Assembly (NCBI GenBank): GCA_025504975.1
Contig: JANUWI010000014.1
Span: forward strand, 930,001 to 994,000
Length of the DNA: 64,000 nucleotides
Direction of reading: 5' to 3'
Source of the DNA: Plenodomus lindquistii
Taxonomy: Eukaryota; Ascomycota; Dothideomycetes; Pleosporales; Leptosphaeriaceae
The translations under genes were made by a program, and so were the position numbers. How positions within the stretch are numbered: the first letter of the stretch is position 1; the number at the start of each line of letters is the position of its first letter. Below the pieces are notes generated by a model. That model did no database searches. It saw nothing but the letters and a program-made list of their open reading frames with translations, and was not told where the DNA came from. Below are positions 22,976 to 33,976 of the stretch, in pieces.

Positions 22976-23780
22976 ATGTTGTCGATACTGAGAAAGGCGC
23001 GGCTAAAGGACAAGGAGATGAGGATTTTGATGTTGTACGTGTAGAGTGCAGTGATATGGAGACGTCTGCTGACCAAACTAGAGGTCTGGACAACGCAGGG
23101 AAGACGACCATTGTCAAGCGGATTATGAACGAGGATGTGAACACTGTCAGCCCTACCCTGGGCTTCATCATCAAGACGATCGAATATGACGGGTAAGCGA
23201 CCTCGGCTTTACATTCTGCAGCCAACTGACGGGTCAAAGATACAAATTGAATATATGTACGACACCTCATGAGCGATGAAGGAACACGCGCTAAACAGCT
23301 AGGGGACGTCGGTGGGCAAAAGACGCTGCGCACATACTGGAAGAACTACTTTGAGAAAACAGACACACTCATCTGGGTGGTTGATGCAACGGACCGCGAG
23401 CGAATAGACGATTGTCGCCAGGAGCTTGCAGGGCTGCTGCAGGAGGAGGTTTGTGCCGAGACATGACGGGGATGCGAGGCCTGACACTGACGACTACAGC
23501 GACTGTCCGGAGCCAGCCTGCTTGTCTTCAAGAACAAGAGCGATGTTTCTGGCGCAATGTCGGAAGACGACGTCCGCAAGGTGGGTAACAGATGGCGACG
23601 ATGCAAATGGTTCGTCCATCAGCCGATACTAATGCGTCTATCTCTTAGGGCCTCCGACTGGACGCAATCAAGACACACAAGTGGCACATTATGCCGTGCA
23701 GCGCCATGACGGGCATGAACTTGCAGGAGGGCCTGGAATGGGTGGTGCAGGATGCCAAAGCACGGCTATTCTTGTATTGA
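22976..23780 (+). CDS. ARL2: ADP-ribosylation factor-like GTPase Arl2 (Alp41/Cin4)
   Basis: Six exons: 22976-23034, 23082-23192, 23240-23256, 23303-23448, 23500-23580 and 23649-23780. The product is 181 residues, close to the usual 184. Known role: Arl2 works with tubulin-folding cofactors in making tubulin dimers (S. pombe Alp41, yeast Cin4). Motifs in order: P-loop GLDNAGKTT at about 20-28, switch 1 SPTLGF, DVGGQK with the Trp before it formed across intron 3, NKSD (usually NKQD) and CSAMTG near the C-terminus. The N-terminus is MLSILRKARLKDKEMRIL, the amphipathic helix typical of the family but without Gly2, so no myristoylation is expected. All introns are 46-68 nt; exon 3 is only 17 nt. 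Intron 4 has a weaker GTTTGT donor but keeps the frame needed for RLSGASLLVF. Confidence 0.93.
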
Positions 23781-24305
23781 GCATGCTGACGATTGGAGGT
23801 GCTGTCAGGCACTGCATAGAGTACGAGTACGTATGGGTTGAGAGTGGCAGGGCAGGGGCACGGCAAGCCGATTGCGGGTAGGGTGGCGGCAGCGGTAGGT
23901 AGCTCGAGACTGAATTGTGGAGCTTGCTGTCTCAGCAATTGGGCAAACGTAAACAAACACCATTTTGACTCGGACCTGCATGACCTGCCCCATTCCATCA
24001 CGCTCATTGCATTGCTGCCCCTCGGTTCGGTCTTGTCAATCTACGTTTCAGGAGCCAGCCTACCTGAAACACATCTGTTCACATCTCCTGGAACTGGGAC
24101 CGGTACCGTGCCTTGGCGCTTAGACCAGGGAATGAGGTAACCGAGCGATTCCAACGTCTCGTCTTGTCTTGTAATTTGTAGACCGCCCAGGCCGAACCAA
24201 CGTCCGGGATTGCACTTGCACTCTTGCAGTGCCGAACAGCCTCAGTCCTTGCGCCGCCTTGTCTCGCAGCACCGAGCGGCCTGTGGTCTTCCCTCTCCCG
24301 CCACC
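23781..24305. other. Intergenic, ARL2 3' flank and promoter of gelsolin-type gene
   Basis: About 525 bases between two plus-strand genes. No additional gene supported. Confidence 0.5.
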
Positions 24306-27300
24306 ATGTCCGAGGAGATCGACCCGACCGAGTTTGTGCAGCGCATCCGCCAGCTGGGCGAGCAGCGGGACCAGCAGGATGCAGAGCGCGTCAAGAAGCT
24401 GGAAGAAGAGCTGATCCAGGGCCGCAGCGAGCGCATGGCCCGCCGAGCAGGTGCGTTGTATTGTTTGTGGCTGTTTCTTCTACCCGTCTCTAACCCCATC
24501 TCCATCATGGTGTTGTCGTGTGAGATGAGATGAGACGAAATGAGACCCTGCACCGATCATTGCCAGAGCTAACGTCGAGCCCCCAAACACAGAAAGAGCG
24601 CGCTCCATCTCGCCCGACAAGCCCTACACGCCCCAGTCACCGCGCACCTCGCGCGCCCCAACCCCCCGCGACGTCCAGGAAAAGGCTGCCACCACCCCGA
24701 CGCCCACAATGGCCCCGCCCGCCACAACAGACGACGCCCGCGAAGACTCGCTGCAGCGCCTCACGAGCTCACCGCCGCCCGCCGCCGCCTCGACCAGCGG
24801 CCACGACAGCACCATCACGACGCTCGAGGACATGGAGCCCAAGAAGCCAATGGCCAGCGCCGCTGCATTGGGCCGCTCGGGCACCCTCTCATGGAAGCAG
24901 AGGCCGCAGTCTGGCAGCATCCGCCGCCCGCTGTCCATGTCGCCCACCAGGCAAGACCGAACCTCTGCTGCGTCTGCCGCCACCTCGCCGCCGCCAGAGC
25001 CCCCCTCGCCCGAACGCCCCCTCTCGCGCAGCTCAATTGCCGCCTCGCTGTCCGCCAAAGACCCCTCGTACTTCCGCCAGACACCTGACCGCGGCGCTGG
25101 TTCCGCTGCCTACAGGAAGAGCCAGGAGGACACTGCGTCGGACGTCGGCTCCATCTCAGCCACCAGACAGCTGCCAGGCATGTCGCGCGACTCGACGGTT
25201 GAGCAGCCCGACATCAGCAGCCCGCCCCCTGAGAGCGCCCGCTCGAGTCCCCCCGGCTCGCGCGGTGGCTCGGCGCGCGAGAGCACTGTGCTGAGCAACC
25301 GCTTCTCCACCAACACGTCCATCTCTGGCGGCGATGTCGAGCCCGTCACAAAGAGAGGCTCGGCGCTGCCTATGCTGGACTCGCAAAAGTTTGCTCCTCC
25401 GTCGGAAGCGAGCTCCGCGGCAGACGAAGGGGAGAGCTCGCGTGCGGCGCGTGCCATGGCCATGTCGCCCACCCAAGGGAGGATATCGCCCGACCGCGAG
25501 CGCTCCACCTCGCCCACAAAAGGCATGGGGGGCTTCGTGCAGAGCGCCATGCTCAAGCGCAGCGACAGTGTCAGCAAGCGATGGAGCACAGCAACGCCGC
25601 CAGGATTGACCAGACAGAACTCTACGCTGAGCAATCGTGGCAGTGTAGTCTCAGGCTACGGAACACTGTCAAAGTCGGACAGGCCTGCACTCAGCAGAGA
25701 CAACTCGGTCGAGCCCTCCTCCCGCCCTACTTCGAGCCATAGCAATGCCACCGTCACGCGACCCACCACCCGTGACGAAGACCGAGCTCCTCGAGAGTTC
25801 GCCAAGCCTGCGCTCCCAGCAAGCCACCATAGCCGCAGCAAATCCGTCGCATCAACTTTTAGCGAAAAGGACCAGCCACAAGACGACGCCTCCCCTGCCA
25901 GTCCTTCCAAGCGCTGGAGCCCTACAAAGTCGAGCTGGCTCGAGAGCGCTCTTAGCAGACCCGAGTCCCCAAAGACGATGAAGCAGCCGCCACCTGCGCA
26001 ACCTGCATGGATGGCTGAGATTAGTCGACTCAAGCAACAACGTGGCAGCATAGATCTGGGCAAGGGCAGTCCGCTCCAAAGCCCCGGTGGTGACGCTTTC
26101 AGCTCCAGTCGGCCATCTTCGCCTATCAAGGACATACAATTGAAGCCTGTAGGCCTCCGCAGACCAGACTCGCCCAAGAAGGAAGAATCCGCGGTCGAGG
26201 GCGACAAGGCCTTCATAAGAGAGCGGGCAAAGACTTTGGCAGATCCAACGCCCAAGCTGAGGCCTATGCTGCCGCCACCGAAGCCTTCTGACAAATCCGA
26301 GAAGGAGCTGGCATCTCCATCGGAACAAGCGGCTTCCCCAAGAGAGCAGTTCAAGGCTCAAGAAAAGATGTCTGCGCCGCAGACTGTTACCTCGCCAAAG
26401 AGCGTCACCTCCCCACCATTGCACTCAGCCAAGCCATCATTGACCTCGAGAGTGTCGTCCCCATCTCTCTCTGATAGGCCAGTGGCTTCTCGGTTCGCCC
26501 AAGACACGGGACTTGCAATGCCCAAGGCGAAGCCTGTGACGCCGCCAAAGAACTTCAGAGCGGGATTGAAGTCACGCCAACCAGTGGCAGACGCCCAGAA
26601 GCAGTCAGACAACGCCAACGAACTTGCAAACGTCTTTGGCAAGCTCAGAAAGGCAGAGACCAAGAACTATGTCGCGCCAGACCCGCTCAAGGACAACATC
26701 ACGCGAGGCAAGAATGCGCTGAACGTGACTGGTGGCCCGAAGCCTTCCGAGCGTCGCGATGAATTCAGAGAGAGCCTCCGACATAGGAAGTCGGTCATGA
26801 TTGAGAAGGCCAAGGAAGAGGGCACTGTTCTCAAAAGGGCGAGCAGCTCGTCTGACATTGCGCCCACGCCAGAAGCTATTGCAAAGAGAGGCGTCCTCAA
26901 CCGCGCCGACAGCGGATCTAAAGCTACTATTTCACCCAAAGAAGAATCAACACCTGAAGCTCTCGCCAGGAAGAAAAGTCTACGCACACTAAGCAAGTCA
27001 TCTGTGGACGAAAAGCCCATTCAGCCTGCTCCGTTGTTCACTTCCAAAGCACCAGCCCTGGCTGGCAAACTCGCAGGTCGATTCGACCCAGGCTTGGCTG
27101 GAATGCTTGCACGAGGACCACCTCCAATGGCGACCAAGGGATCTGCATCAAGTGCTGATGCAGAATCGTCCCCCACTCGGCCAGCACAAGAGGAGAAATC
27201 TGGACCCGCACCGGAATTGCAACACATGACCAAAGGACGAGCCCGTGGACCGAAGAGGAGAGCACCCAAGCAGACTGCTGCTGGAACAGAAAAGGCCGAA

Positions 27301-29794
27301 GAGACAAGTCCCACTGCTACTAGTGCTGTACCGTCAGTGAAGCCTGAGCATGTCCTTCCCAGATCTGAGCCTTCCAAAACTAACGGAACATCAGAGGAGA
27401 GAATAGTGACCAGGACGCCGGCCAGACAGTCATCGACTGAAAAACCTGCCACGCCGGCCAAATCACCCCGAATCGCATCCGGAAACTTTGGGAAAGCGGC
27501 AACTCCGGAGTTGCCTAAGAAGCCGGCTTCTATTGAGCTCGACAGAAGGGTCTCGGGATCTCACACATCGGCGACAAAGTCGCCACGTCCGGATTCCATT
27601 GGCTCACCGAAGCTTGGCTCACCGGGAATCCCTAAGAAGCCAGTGTCCCTGGAAGCTGACAGGAGATCTTCTGGATCGTTCAACACACCTCAGAAGTCCC
27701 CGCTTCCCACGACGGTCCAAACACCCAAGGCTGCATCGCCATCTCCTTCACCAGTGGTGAATCACTCTCGATTCTCCCGCCCACTGCCCACAGTACCCAC
27801 GAAGCCAAGTGTAGAGACTCCCAAATCTACGCCTCTCAAAGAGATCAGTACACCCAACATCGACGTCACTCCAGCCAAGGATCAGCCATCGCCGGAGAAG
27901 TCAACATTCGCCTCGGTCAAGAGTGCGACGACATTATGGGGAAGGCAATCAGCATCTACATCTCCTGTACCTGTACGTACAAGGGAACCCATCAAGCTGC
28001 CCACACGTGCGGATGAGCAGGCCGCTATGAAGGATGCTGGTCTTGTCAGATCGCCCGAGAGCGAGTCGAAACCTCTGCCAGGATTTCCTCAATCAAATCC
28101 GCAGTCGCCCGCAACACCGACAGCGCAGTCTCCTACCGCATCAAAGCCTCTGCCTTCGAAGCCAAAGCCCACAGGCCTAGGGTTTAGTTTGAGTAGCTTG
28201 GGCAACTTTGTAGCGTCACGATCACGAGAGTCGAGCCCACAACCGCCTGTAGATTATCCGGCTTCACCACCCGTGAGCGGCAACCGACCACAGTCAGACC
28301 CATTTCCGCCGTCTCCCAAAGCAGCGAAGCCAGAAAAGAATGACGGCATGTTTGCAGACTTCTTCGATGAAGCCCCAGTCACGAACGGGCAGCTGCCTGA
28401 GAACATTGACACAGTACAAGTACTACAGTCACCACCCTTTCGCCTGGGACCTGCCAGTAAGATTCGCACTCTTCGCAAACAAATCCAAGAATTCAATGGA
28501 GAGGGAAGACTTTCCTCGATACCTCAGCAAGAAGAGCACGTCTTGTTCCAGGACTCAATGTACATTTGCACACATGTCTACGAAGATGCAAAGGGTGCAA
28601 AGCACACAGATGTGTACCTCTGGGCAGGAAACGGCGTCGCAGAGCCTAACGTCGAGGATGCTCAGCTCTTTGCAAAGAACCACGCCCGTCAGAATCAAGG
28701 CAACCTGATCAGTCTACGACAAGGCCAAGAACCTCCCAACTTCTTCGAAGCTCTTGGCGGTATCGTAATCACCCGCCGTGGCACAAATCCCGCTTCCAAA
28801 GAGTTCATGCTCTGCGGTCGTCGACATCTAGGACACCTCGCCTTTGACGAAGTCGACTTTTCCCTCAAATCTCTCTGCTCCGCCTACCCCTATCTCATTT
28901 CTACTGCCTCAGGGAAGGTCCTCCTCTGGAAAGGCCGCGGTTGTTCCGCAGAAGAGCTCTCCGGCGCACGCCTGATGGGCATGGATCTTGCGCCCACGGG
29001 CGACTTTACCGAAATCGACGAAGGCAAAGAACCCTCATCCTTCATCTCGACCTTCCCGCCGTCCCCGACGCCCACAAAAGGCCCCGCCATCCCCCGCTCA
29101 GCCGATCACTGGCGCTACAAAGCCACAAGCGACAAGTACCGCGTGCGCCTCTATAGAATCGAGCAGAGCACCGTCCAGGCCGGAGGCTGGGGTTCCGCAC
29201 TGCAGGTGAGCAGCTCCTTTTTCGCGCCGCTGCTGCGGAGGCCGTCGTGGAATGGCGCTGCCAATGCTGCGGCCTCGAATGCAAACGCGAATTCCAACAC
29301 GAATCATGCTGAACATCAGCCGCAGACGCCACTTACTCCCAAGTCGCCCGCCGTGAGCGTCAAGACGGAAGTCAAAGAGATTATGCCGTTTAGTCAGAGG
29401 GATTTGGAGCCTGAGGGTGTGTTTGTGCTGGATGCGTTTTTCGAGGTGTACATGTAAGTCTATTCCCAATCTCCCTGCACAATCTTTGATCACCATACTA
29501 ACACCACCCCTCAGTATCATCGGTCCCCTCTCCCGCACCCAAGCTCCCGCCTTCTCCACCGCCCTCCTCTTCGCACAAGAATACGCCATGATTGCCGTCT
29601 CTGAAGAAGACCGACCATTCATGCCCGTCACCACCGTTGTACTAGAAGGCGTGCCGCGCGACATGAAGGCCGTGTTTAGGCACTGGGATGACAGACTTAT
29701 CCCCGCAGCGGGTCTGATGAGGGGAAAATTGGGACGAGGCAAGAGTCTGAGGATCGTGGGGTTGGAAAAGGCGATTGAGGGGACGAGGAGGTGA
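24306..29794 (+). CDS. DUF4045 plus gelsolin-repeat protein, putative actin-binding
   Basis: Three exons, 24306-24450, 24593-29453 and 29515-29794. Intron 1 is 142 nt with a CTAAC branch; intron 2 is 61 nt. The product is about 1761 residues. Residues 1-49 form an acidic coiled coil (EEIDPTEFVQRIRQLGEQ, LEEELIQGR). Residues 50-1320 are a very long Ser/Pro/Lys-rich disordered region with many SP, KKP and RPxS motifs, the DUF4045-type N-terminus found with gelsolin domains in ascomycetes. From about residue 1330 gelsolin-like repeats follow (FRLGPASKIRTLRKQIQEF; HVLFQDSMYICTHVY; HTDVYLWAGNGV). The protein continues through GKVLLWKGRGCSAEELS to a C-terminal repeat (VFVLDAFFEVYIIIGPLSR) that crosses the last intron. 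Known role of gelsolin/villin repeats: calcium-dependent actin severing, capping or bundling; activity here is inferred. The many SP sites suggest phospho-regulation. Confidence 0.88.
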
Positions 29795-30552
29795 TGTGAT
29801 GTGAGGTGAGGTGGTTATTTGTGGTTTGGTCTCTTCTGTATATGTATATTTTATCCTCTGTTTCAACAGCATACATTCAGGCGCGGGTTGGTGGATGGTT
29901 TGGGTGGTCTGGGTGCATTGGGTAAACGCTCCGGTCCGGTCCGGTTCGCGCGCGCTCATCATTATCAGTCTCGGCGTTGGGGAAAAAGCCATGTACACAA
30001 ATAGTCGAAGTCTCCAATGGAGCGAGCAATCGGTGGCTCTTCGTCTTGCATTGCATATGCCATAGCAAAGAATTTTCGCATTGTCATTTGCTTGTGCTCA
30101 GTCACGCCTGTCTACGCCTCGATTCGTCTCATTTTTCTCCCTCCCGAATGATTATCATCAAAGAAAATACAAACACAAGCTCAAAAACATTCCACGAATG
30201 TCAATCGTTCTTGCGCGGGGGGGTGGTAGATGCTAATTGCCAGGTTTCACAACTAACCATCTCGCTGATGGGAATAGGGGGTAAGTTGCGCTTACACAAT
30301 ATACAACCCGGACATCTAATCGAGCGAGGTCAGCGCAGGGTTGGAAGAGAGATGGACATTGACCCGCAAAAGATACCTATCTGAATACACGTCATCATCA
30401 TCTAACAACCAGCGCAGCAGTTTGCCTTACCCTCCCGCTCACTTGGGTTCCTTACTATCCCACATCCACGCAAACGCATTGTGCAAAACCACTCACCCCC
30501 CCTCCTCCCTACCCTCTTTCTCCTCAAACACATATACACCGCACCACACACC
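29795..30552. other. Convergent intergenic region
   Basis: About 760 bases between the ends of the gelsolin-type gene (plus) and the NTF2-like gene (minus). It contains a short CCGGT repeat and CG-rich run near 29930-29955. No gene seen. Confidence 0.5.
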
Positions 30553-31522
30553 CTACGCGTTCAAAAAGTCCTTCGTCGGCGCATCCCCCTCCGCCTTCCC
30601 ACTCCCATACTTCCTCACATGTTCCTTCCCCGCCCCCTTATCCCCCTCAAACTGCGCCACCTCGGGGGAATCCATATGCTTAACCACATGATCAGCCTGC
30701 CATTTCTTAAAACTAAACCCAAGCCCTTCATGGCTGTAGTCCTTTTCGTTCGCTTGGTCCTTGTGGTACTTGATTTGCATGAAGTCTGCGTCTTGTCCGT
30801 CGCCTGATATACTTGCGGGGTCTAGGGTTAATGTTACGAGACCCGTTATAGTGGTTGTTTTGTGGATCCCGGCGAAGGTCCAGGTTTGTTTGTTTTTGAA
30901 TTGGATTATTTCGGTGTCGGAGCGGATGATCTGGTGCGGGGGGTTTTGTTAGATGAGGGAGTAGGGCGGGGTTTGGTCGTAACTTTGTATTCTGATCGAG
31001 AACAAGGTACTTTTTTTTTACAAAAGGGAAAAGCCAAGGGGGTGGGGGGGAAGGGGGGTGAAACGCACCTGATAACTCTCATTAATACTCTCCTTGAACA
31101 GTTTCGGCAAAGCGAACCATTGACCCGCCATTTTGTACCGGTCGTTGGCGTACACGAATTGGTCGTCGTAGACGCAGTCTGGTGTGTAGCGTTTTACGCG
31201 CTCGATGGTTGGGGCGCACGAGTAGAGTGCTATGATCTACACACACACATATTTATCAATATGATGGGTCTTGCTTGGTCGGTGGTTTGTTGTTTCAGGG
31301 CAGAGAGGGGTTGGGATGGCAGTATATGGTACGTACATCATCGACCAGCGCCTGTCGCTGCGGACTCAGCGGCAGGCTGCGACTTGGGTCTGGCTCGTAC
31401 GACTCATCCGTCGCTGTTTGTCTGGGCTCGAATTGCTCGCCCGGTGCATTTGAATCCTTGGGGAACCCGGAATTCGCGCTCGTGACGATATCGCCTGTTG
31501 TTGTTGGGGCTGAGGACGCCAT
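30553..31522 (-). CDS. Probable NTF2/SnoaL-like fungal protein
   Basis: Three exons on the minus strand: 31337-31522, 31069-31236 and 30553-30930. Introns are 100 and 138 nt, both phase 0. The product is 243 residues. Residues 1-62 are a polar, disordered leader (MASSAPTTTGDIVTSANSG). Residues 63-190 look like one alpha/beta domain: a helix leading to YSCAPTIERVKRYTPDCVYDDQF, then KMAGQWFALPKLFKE, then strands IIRSDTEIIQFKNKQTWTF and ITGLVTLTLDP. This order fits a cone-shaped SnoaL/NTF2-like fold, but I assign it from texture only. The tail is charged (SFKKWQADHVVKHMDSPEVAQFEGDKG, GKEHVRKYG). No signal peptide. The exon 2 acceptor lies next to an alternating GT tract. Possible ligand or enzyme activity cannot be read. 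Confidence 0.72.
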
Positions 31523-32455
31523 GGTATATCAAGAACCCGATCGTATATTAGAAGCAGATGTGATCGTAATATATGGAGGCGATCAAGGAAGCACAAGTCA
31601 AAAATGTTCATGTACGACTTATATTCACCTTTCGTATAGAGTTTCCTTTTCTTTTCTACCCTACACACTTGCCACGATTACTTATCCTTTAACCACATTT
31701 CGCACACGCGCGTTCGATTCAACATATATCGTATCGATGACGGTGCGTGAAACATGACGTTTGTTTTAATTCCCACGAATGGGTAAGCTCGGGTGTGTGT
31801 GGGGGGCGCGTGATGATTCATAGAGTCTACGCGAAACTCCGCGCAATCACGTGTTTTTGTTCTGCGGAAGTAAGTGGAGGTATACCACGCATACTCACTG
31901 TTTCGCTCTGGAGTGATATGCGGATATGCATGTTGACACAGAGTTTTTCTTGTTGCAGCGCTGAGAGATTTGGTTGGGAGAACTGATGTTTTGCTTGGTA
32001 CGGGTTGGTTTGGCATGACGCAAGCGGCGTGCACCACCATGTTGGGTGGGATTAAGTTTGGAAATCCAACACACAATGCCACGGTGAGAGTGGAAGAAGA
32101 GGAGACGAACAGATTGAGGAGGAGGTATAATTGAGGTTTTATCCTACTCTGAATAATTTGACGTATAACACATTACAGTATCCGATCCACCAAAATCACT
32201 TGATCAGTACTAATCGCTCCAATCCACCATCCAAATACGAATAACCGATCAGGTTTTCACACCCAACCAGGTATACTCCCCAGAAAAAAGAAGTGTAAGC
32301 GCAGTAAACATATATATACCCAAACAATCTATGTCCATCCCATTTCCTGTCCAGTGATGAAGATGCCGTGGTATAGTGATCAAGCCGGGAAGGAATGTCG
32401 TGAAAAATGAAAATTGTGATTACTAGGAGCACAATGCTCAAGCAAACTCGACAGC
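31523..32455. other. Intergenic between two minus-strand genes
   Basis: About 930 bases holding the promoter of the NTF2-like gene and the 3' flank of the repeat wall protein gene. The minus-strand frame at 31678-32082 has no recognisable features. Confidence 0.5.
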
Positions 32456-33976
32456 TTAGGCCATGGCGATGAATGCAAGGGCACCAGCGATAAGAGCGAA
32501 CACGGGCTTGCTGGAAGAAGCAGCACCAGTGAACTCTGGAAGTTGCGGGGCGGTGGAGGTGGCAACAATGGGCTGGGTGGGAGCTGGAGCTGAGGGCGCG
32601 GGGGTGTAGGCGGGTGACGATGGGCCAGGCGCAGGAGGAGCGACAGCGGAAGACTGGGCTGGGGGAGCTGGGGGAGGGGCAACATATGAAGACTTGGCCG
32701 GGGGAGCAGGGTGCACCTCAGAAGACTTCGCAGGGGGAGCCGGGGGAGGGGCAACAGAGGACTGAGCTGGGGGAGCTGGGGGAGGAGCAACAGAGGACTG
32801 AGCCGGGGGAGCTGGGTGCACCTCGGAAGACTTCGCAGGAGGAGCCGGGGGAGGAGCAACATAAGAGGACTTGGGAGGTGGTGCGGGGTGAACCTCAGTG
32901 GTCTTGGCCGGGGGAGCAGGGTGAACCTCAGTGGTCTTCGCAGGGGGAGCTGGGGGAGGAACGACGGAGGACTTGGCCGGAGGAGCTGGGGGAGGGACAA
33001 CAGCAGAGGACTTGGGAGGTGGTGCGGGGTGAACCTCAGAGGACTTCGCTGGTGGACCGGGTGGAGGAGGGATTGCTGTGTAAGCAGTGGTGTAGACCTT
33101 GCTAGTGATGTAGATCACGGTGGTGGAGTCGGGGCAGGGGGTGGTCGAGGGCTTGTGAGCAGGGTAGGTGGGCACAACCACGGTGGAATTCGAGTACTTG
33201 ATGCTCGATGGAGCAGGGGGGTGGCCCTCGTACTTGATGCTAGAAGGAGCGGGGTGCTTCTCGCTGGAAGAAGGCTTGTGCTCTTCGTACTTGATGCTTG
33301 AGGGAGCGGGGTGCTTCTCGCTGGAAGAAGGCTTGTGCTCTTCGTACTTGATGCTCGATGGAGCCGGTGGGTGGCCCTCATACTTGATGCTGGAGGGAGC
33401 AGGGTGCTTCACAGTGGAGCTGCTCTCTGGGCAAGGAGTGGAGCTAGACTTGGCCGGGGGATGGCCCTCGTACTTGATGCTGGAAGGAGCAGGGTGCTTC
33501 TCGCTGGAAGAAGGCTTGTGTTCTTCGTACTTGATGCTAGAAGGAGCTGGGGGGTGGGCCTCGTACTTGATGCTGGAAGGAGCAGGGTGCTTCTCGCTGG
33601 AAGAAGGCTTGTGTTGTTCGTACTTGATGCTAGAGCTGCTCTCTGGGCAAGGAGTAGAGCTGGATTTGGCCGGGGGGTGGCCTTCATACTTGATGCTCGA
33701 GGGAGCAGGGTGCTTCTCGCTGGAGGAAGGCTTGTGCTCGTACTTGATGCTTGAGGGAGCCGGGGGCTGGGATTCGTACTTGATGCTAGATACCTGGGAT
33801 GGGGCCGGACCATTGTCGTACTTGATGCTGGACACCTGGGAGGGAGCCGGGGGGTGGGCTTCGTACTTGATGCTCGACACCTGGGATGGGGCCGGGCCAT
33901 TGTTGTACTCGACGCTATTAGCTGGAGCAGCAATAGCCGAGCCCATAAGGGCCATCATTGCCACGGTGGTCTTCAT
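32456..33976 (-). CDS. Repeat-rich GPI-type cell-wall protein with 14 SSIKY motifs
   Basis: Single-exon gene, 506 residues. It begins with a clear signal peptide (MKTTVAMMALMGSAIAAPA, cleavage near residue 17) and ends in a hydrophobic tail (VFALIAGALAFIAMA) after a small-residue stretch, the pattern of a GPI anchor. Residues about 33-270 contain 14 SSIKY motifs in related units: SSIKYEGHPPAP, SSIKYEEHKPSSSEKHPAP, and longer ones with STPCPESSS. A middle segment (TTVIYITSKVYTTAYT) resembles Ser/Thr wall-protein linkers. Residues about 300-470 are Pro-rich with KSSEVHPAPP and KSSYVAPPPAP repeats. The likely role is a wall or surface protein, heavily O-glycosylated; that is inference from composition. 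Cysteines occur only in the few TPCP segments. The repeated DNA keeps the opposite strand open over long stretches. The family is not recognised. Confidence 0.85.
   Translation of the reverse strand: MKTTVAMMALMGSAIAAPANSVEYNNGPAPSQVSSIKYEAHPPAPSQVSSIKYDNGPAPSQVSSIKYESQPPAPSSIKYEHKPSSSEKHPAPSSIKYEGHPPAKSSSTPCPESSSSIKYEQHKPSSSEKHPAPSSIKYEAHPPAPSSIKYEEHKPSSSEKHPAPSSIKYEGHPPAKSSSTPCPESSSTVKHPAPSSIKYEGHPPAPSSIKYEEHKPSSSEKHPAPSSIKYEEHKPSSSEKHPAPSSIKYEGHPPAPSSIKYSNSTVVVPTYPAHKPSTTPCPDSTTVIYITSKVYTTAYTAIPPPPGPPAKSSEVHPAPPPKSSAVVPPPAPPAKSSVVPPPAPPAKTTEVHPAPPAKTTEVHPAPPPKSSYVAPPPAPPAKSSEVHPAPPAQSSVAPPPAPPAQSSVAPPPAPPAKSSEVHPAPPAKSSYVAPPPAPPAQSSAVAPPAPGPSSPAYTPAPSAPAPTQPIVATSTAPQLPEFTGAASSSKPVFALIAGALAFIAMA
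33180..33930. repeat. Coding tandem repeats of the SSIKY region
   Basis: Degenerate direct repeats inside the wall-protein gene. The core TACTTGATGCT (plus strand) recurs about 14 times, with larger blocks combining a short unit (GHPPAP type) and a long unit (HKPSSSEKHPAP type). Unit lengths are multiples of three. At least two larger duplications carry the TPCPESSS insert. Confidence 0.9.

Noticed and set aside
32456..33976. RiPP precursor (dikaritin type) reading of the SSIKY gene
   Set aside because: No dibasic Kex2 sites between repeats, a GPI-like C-terminus, and no UstYa-type or other tailoring gene seen nearby.
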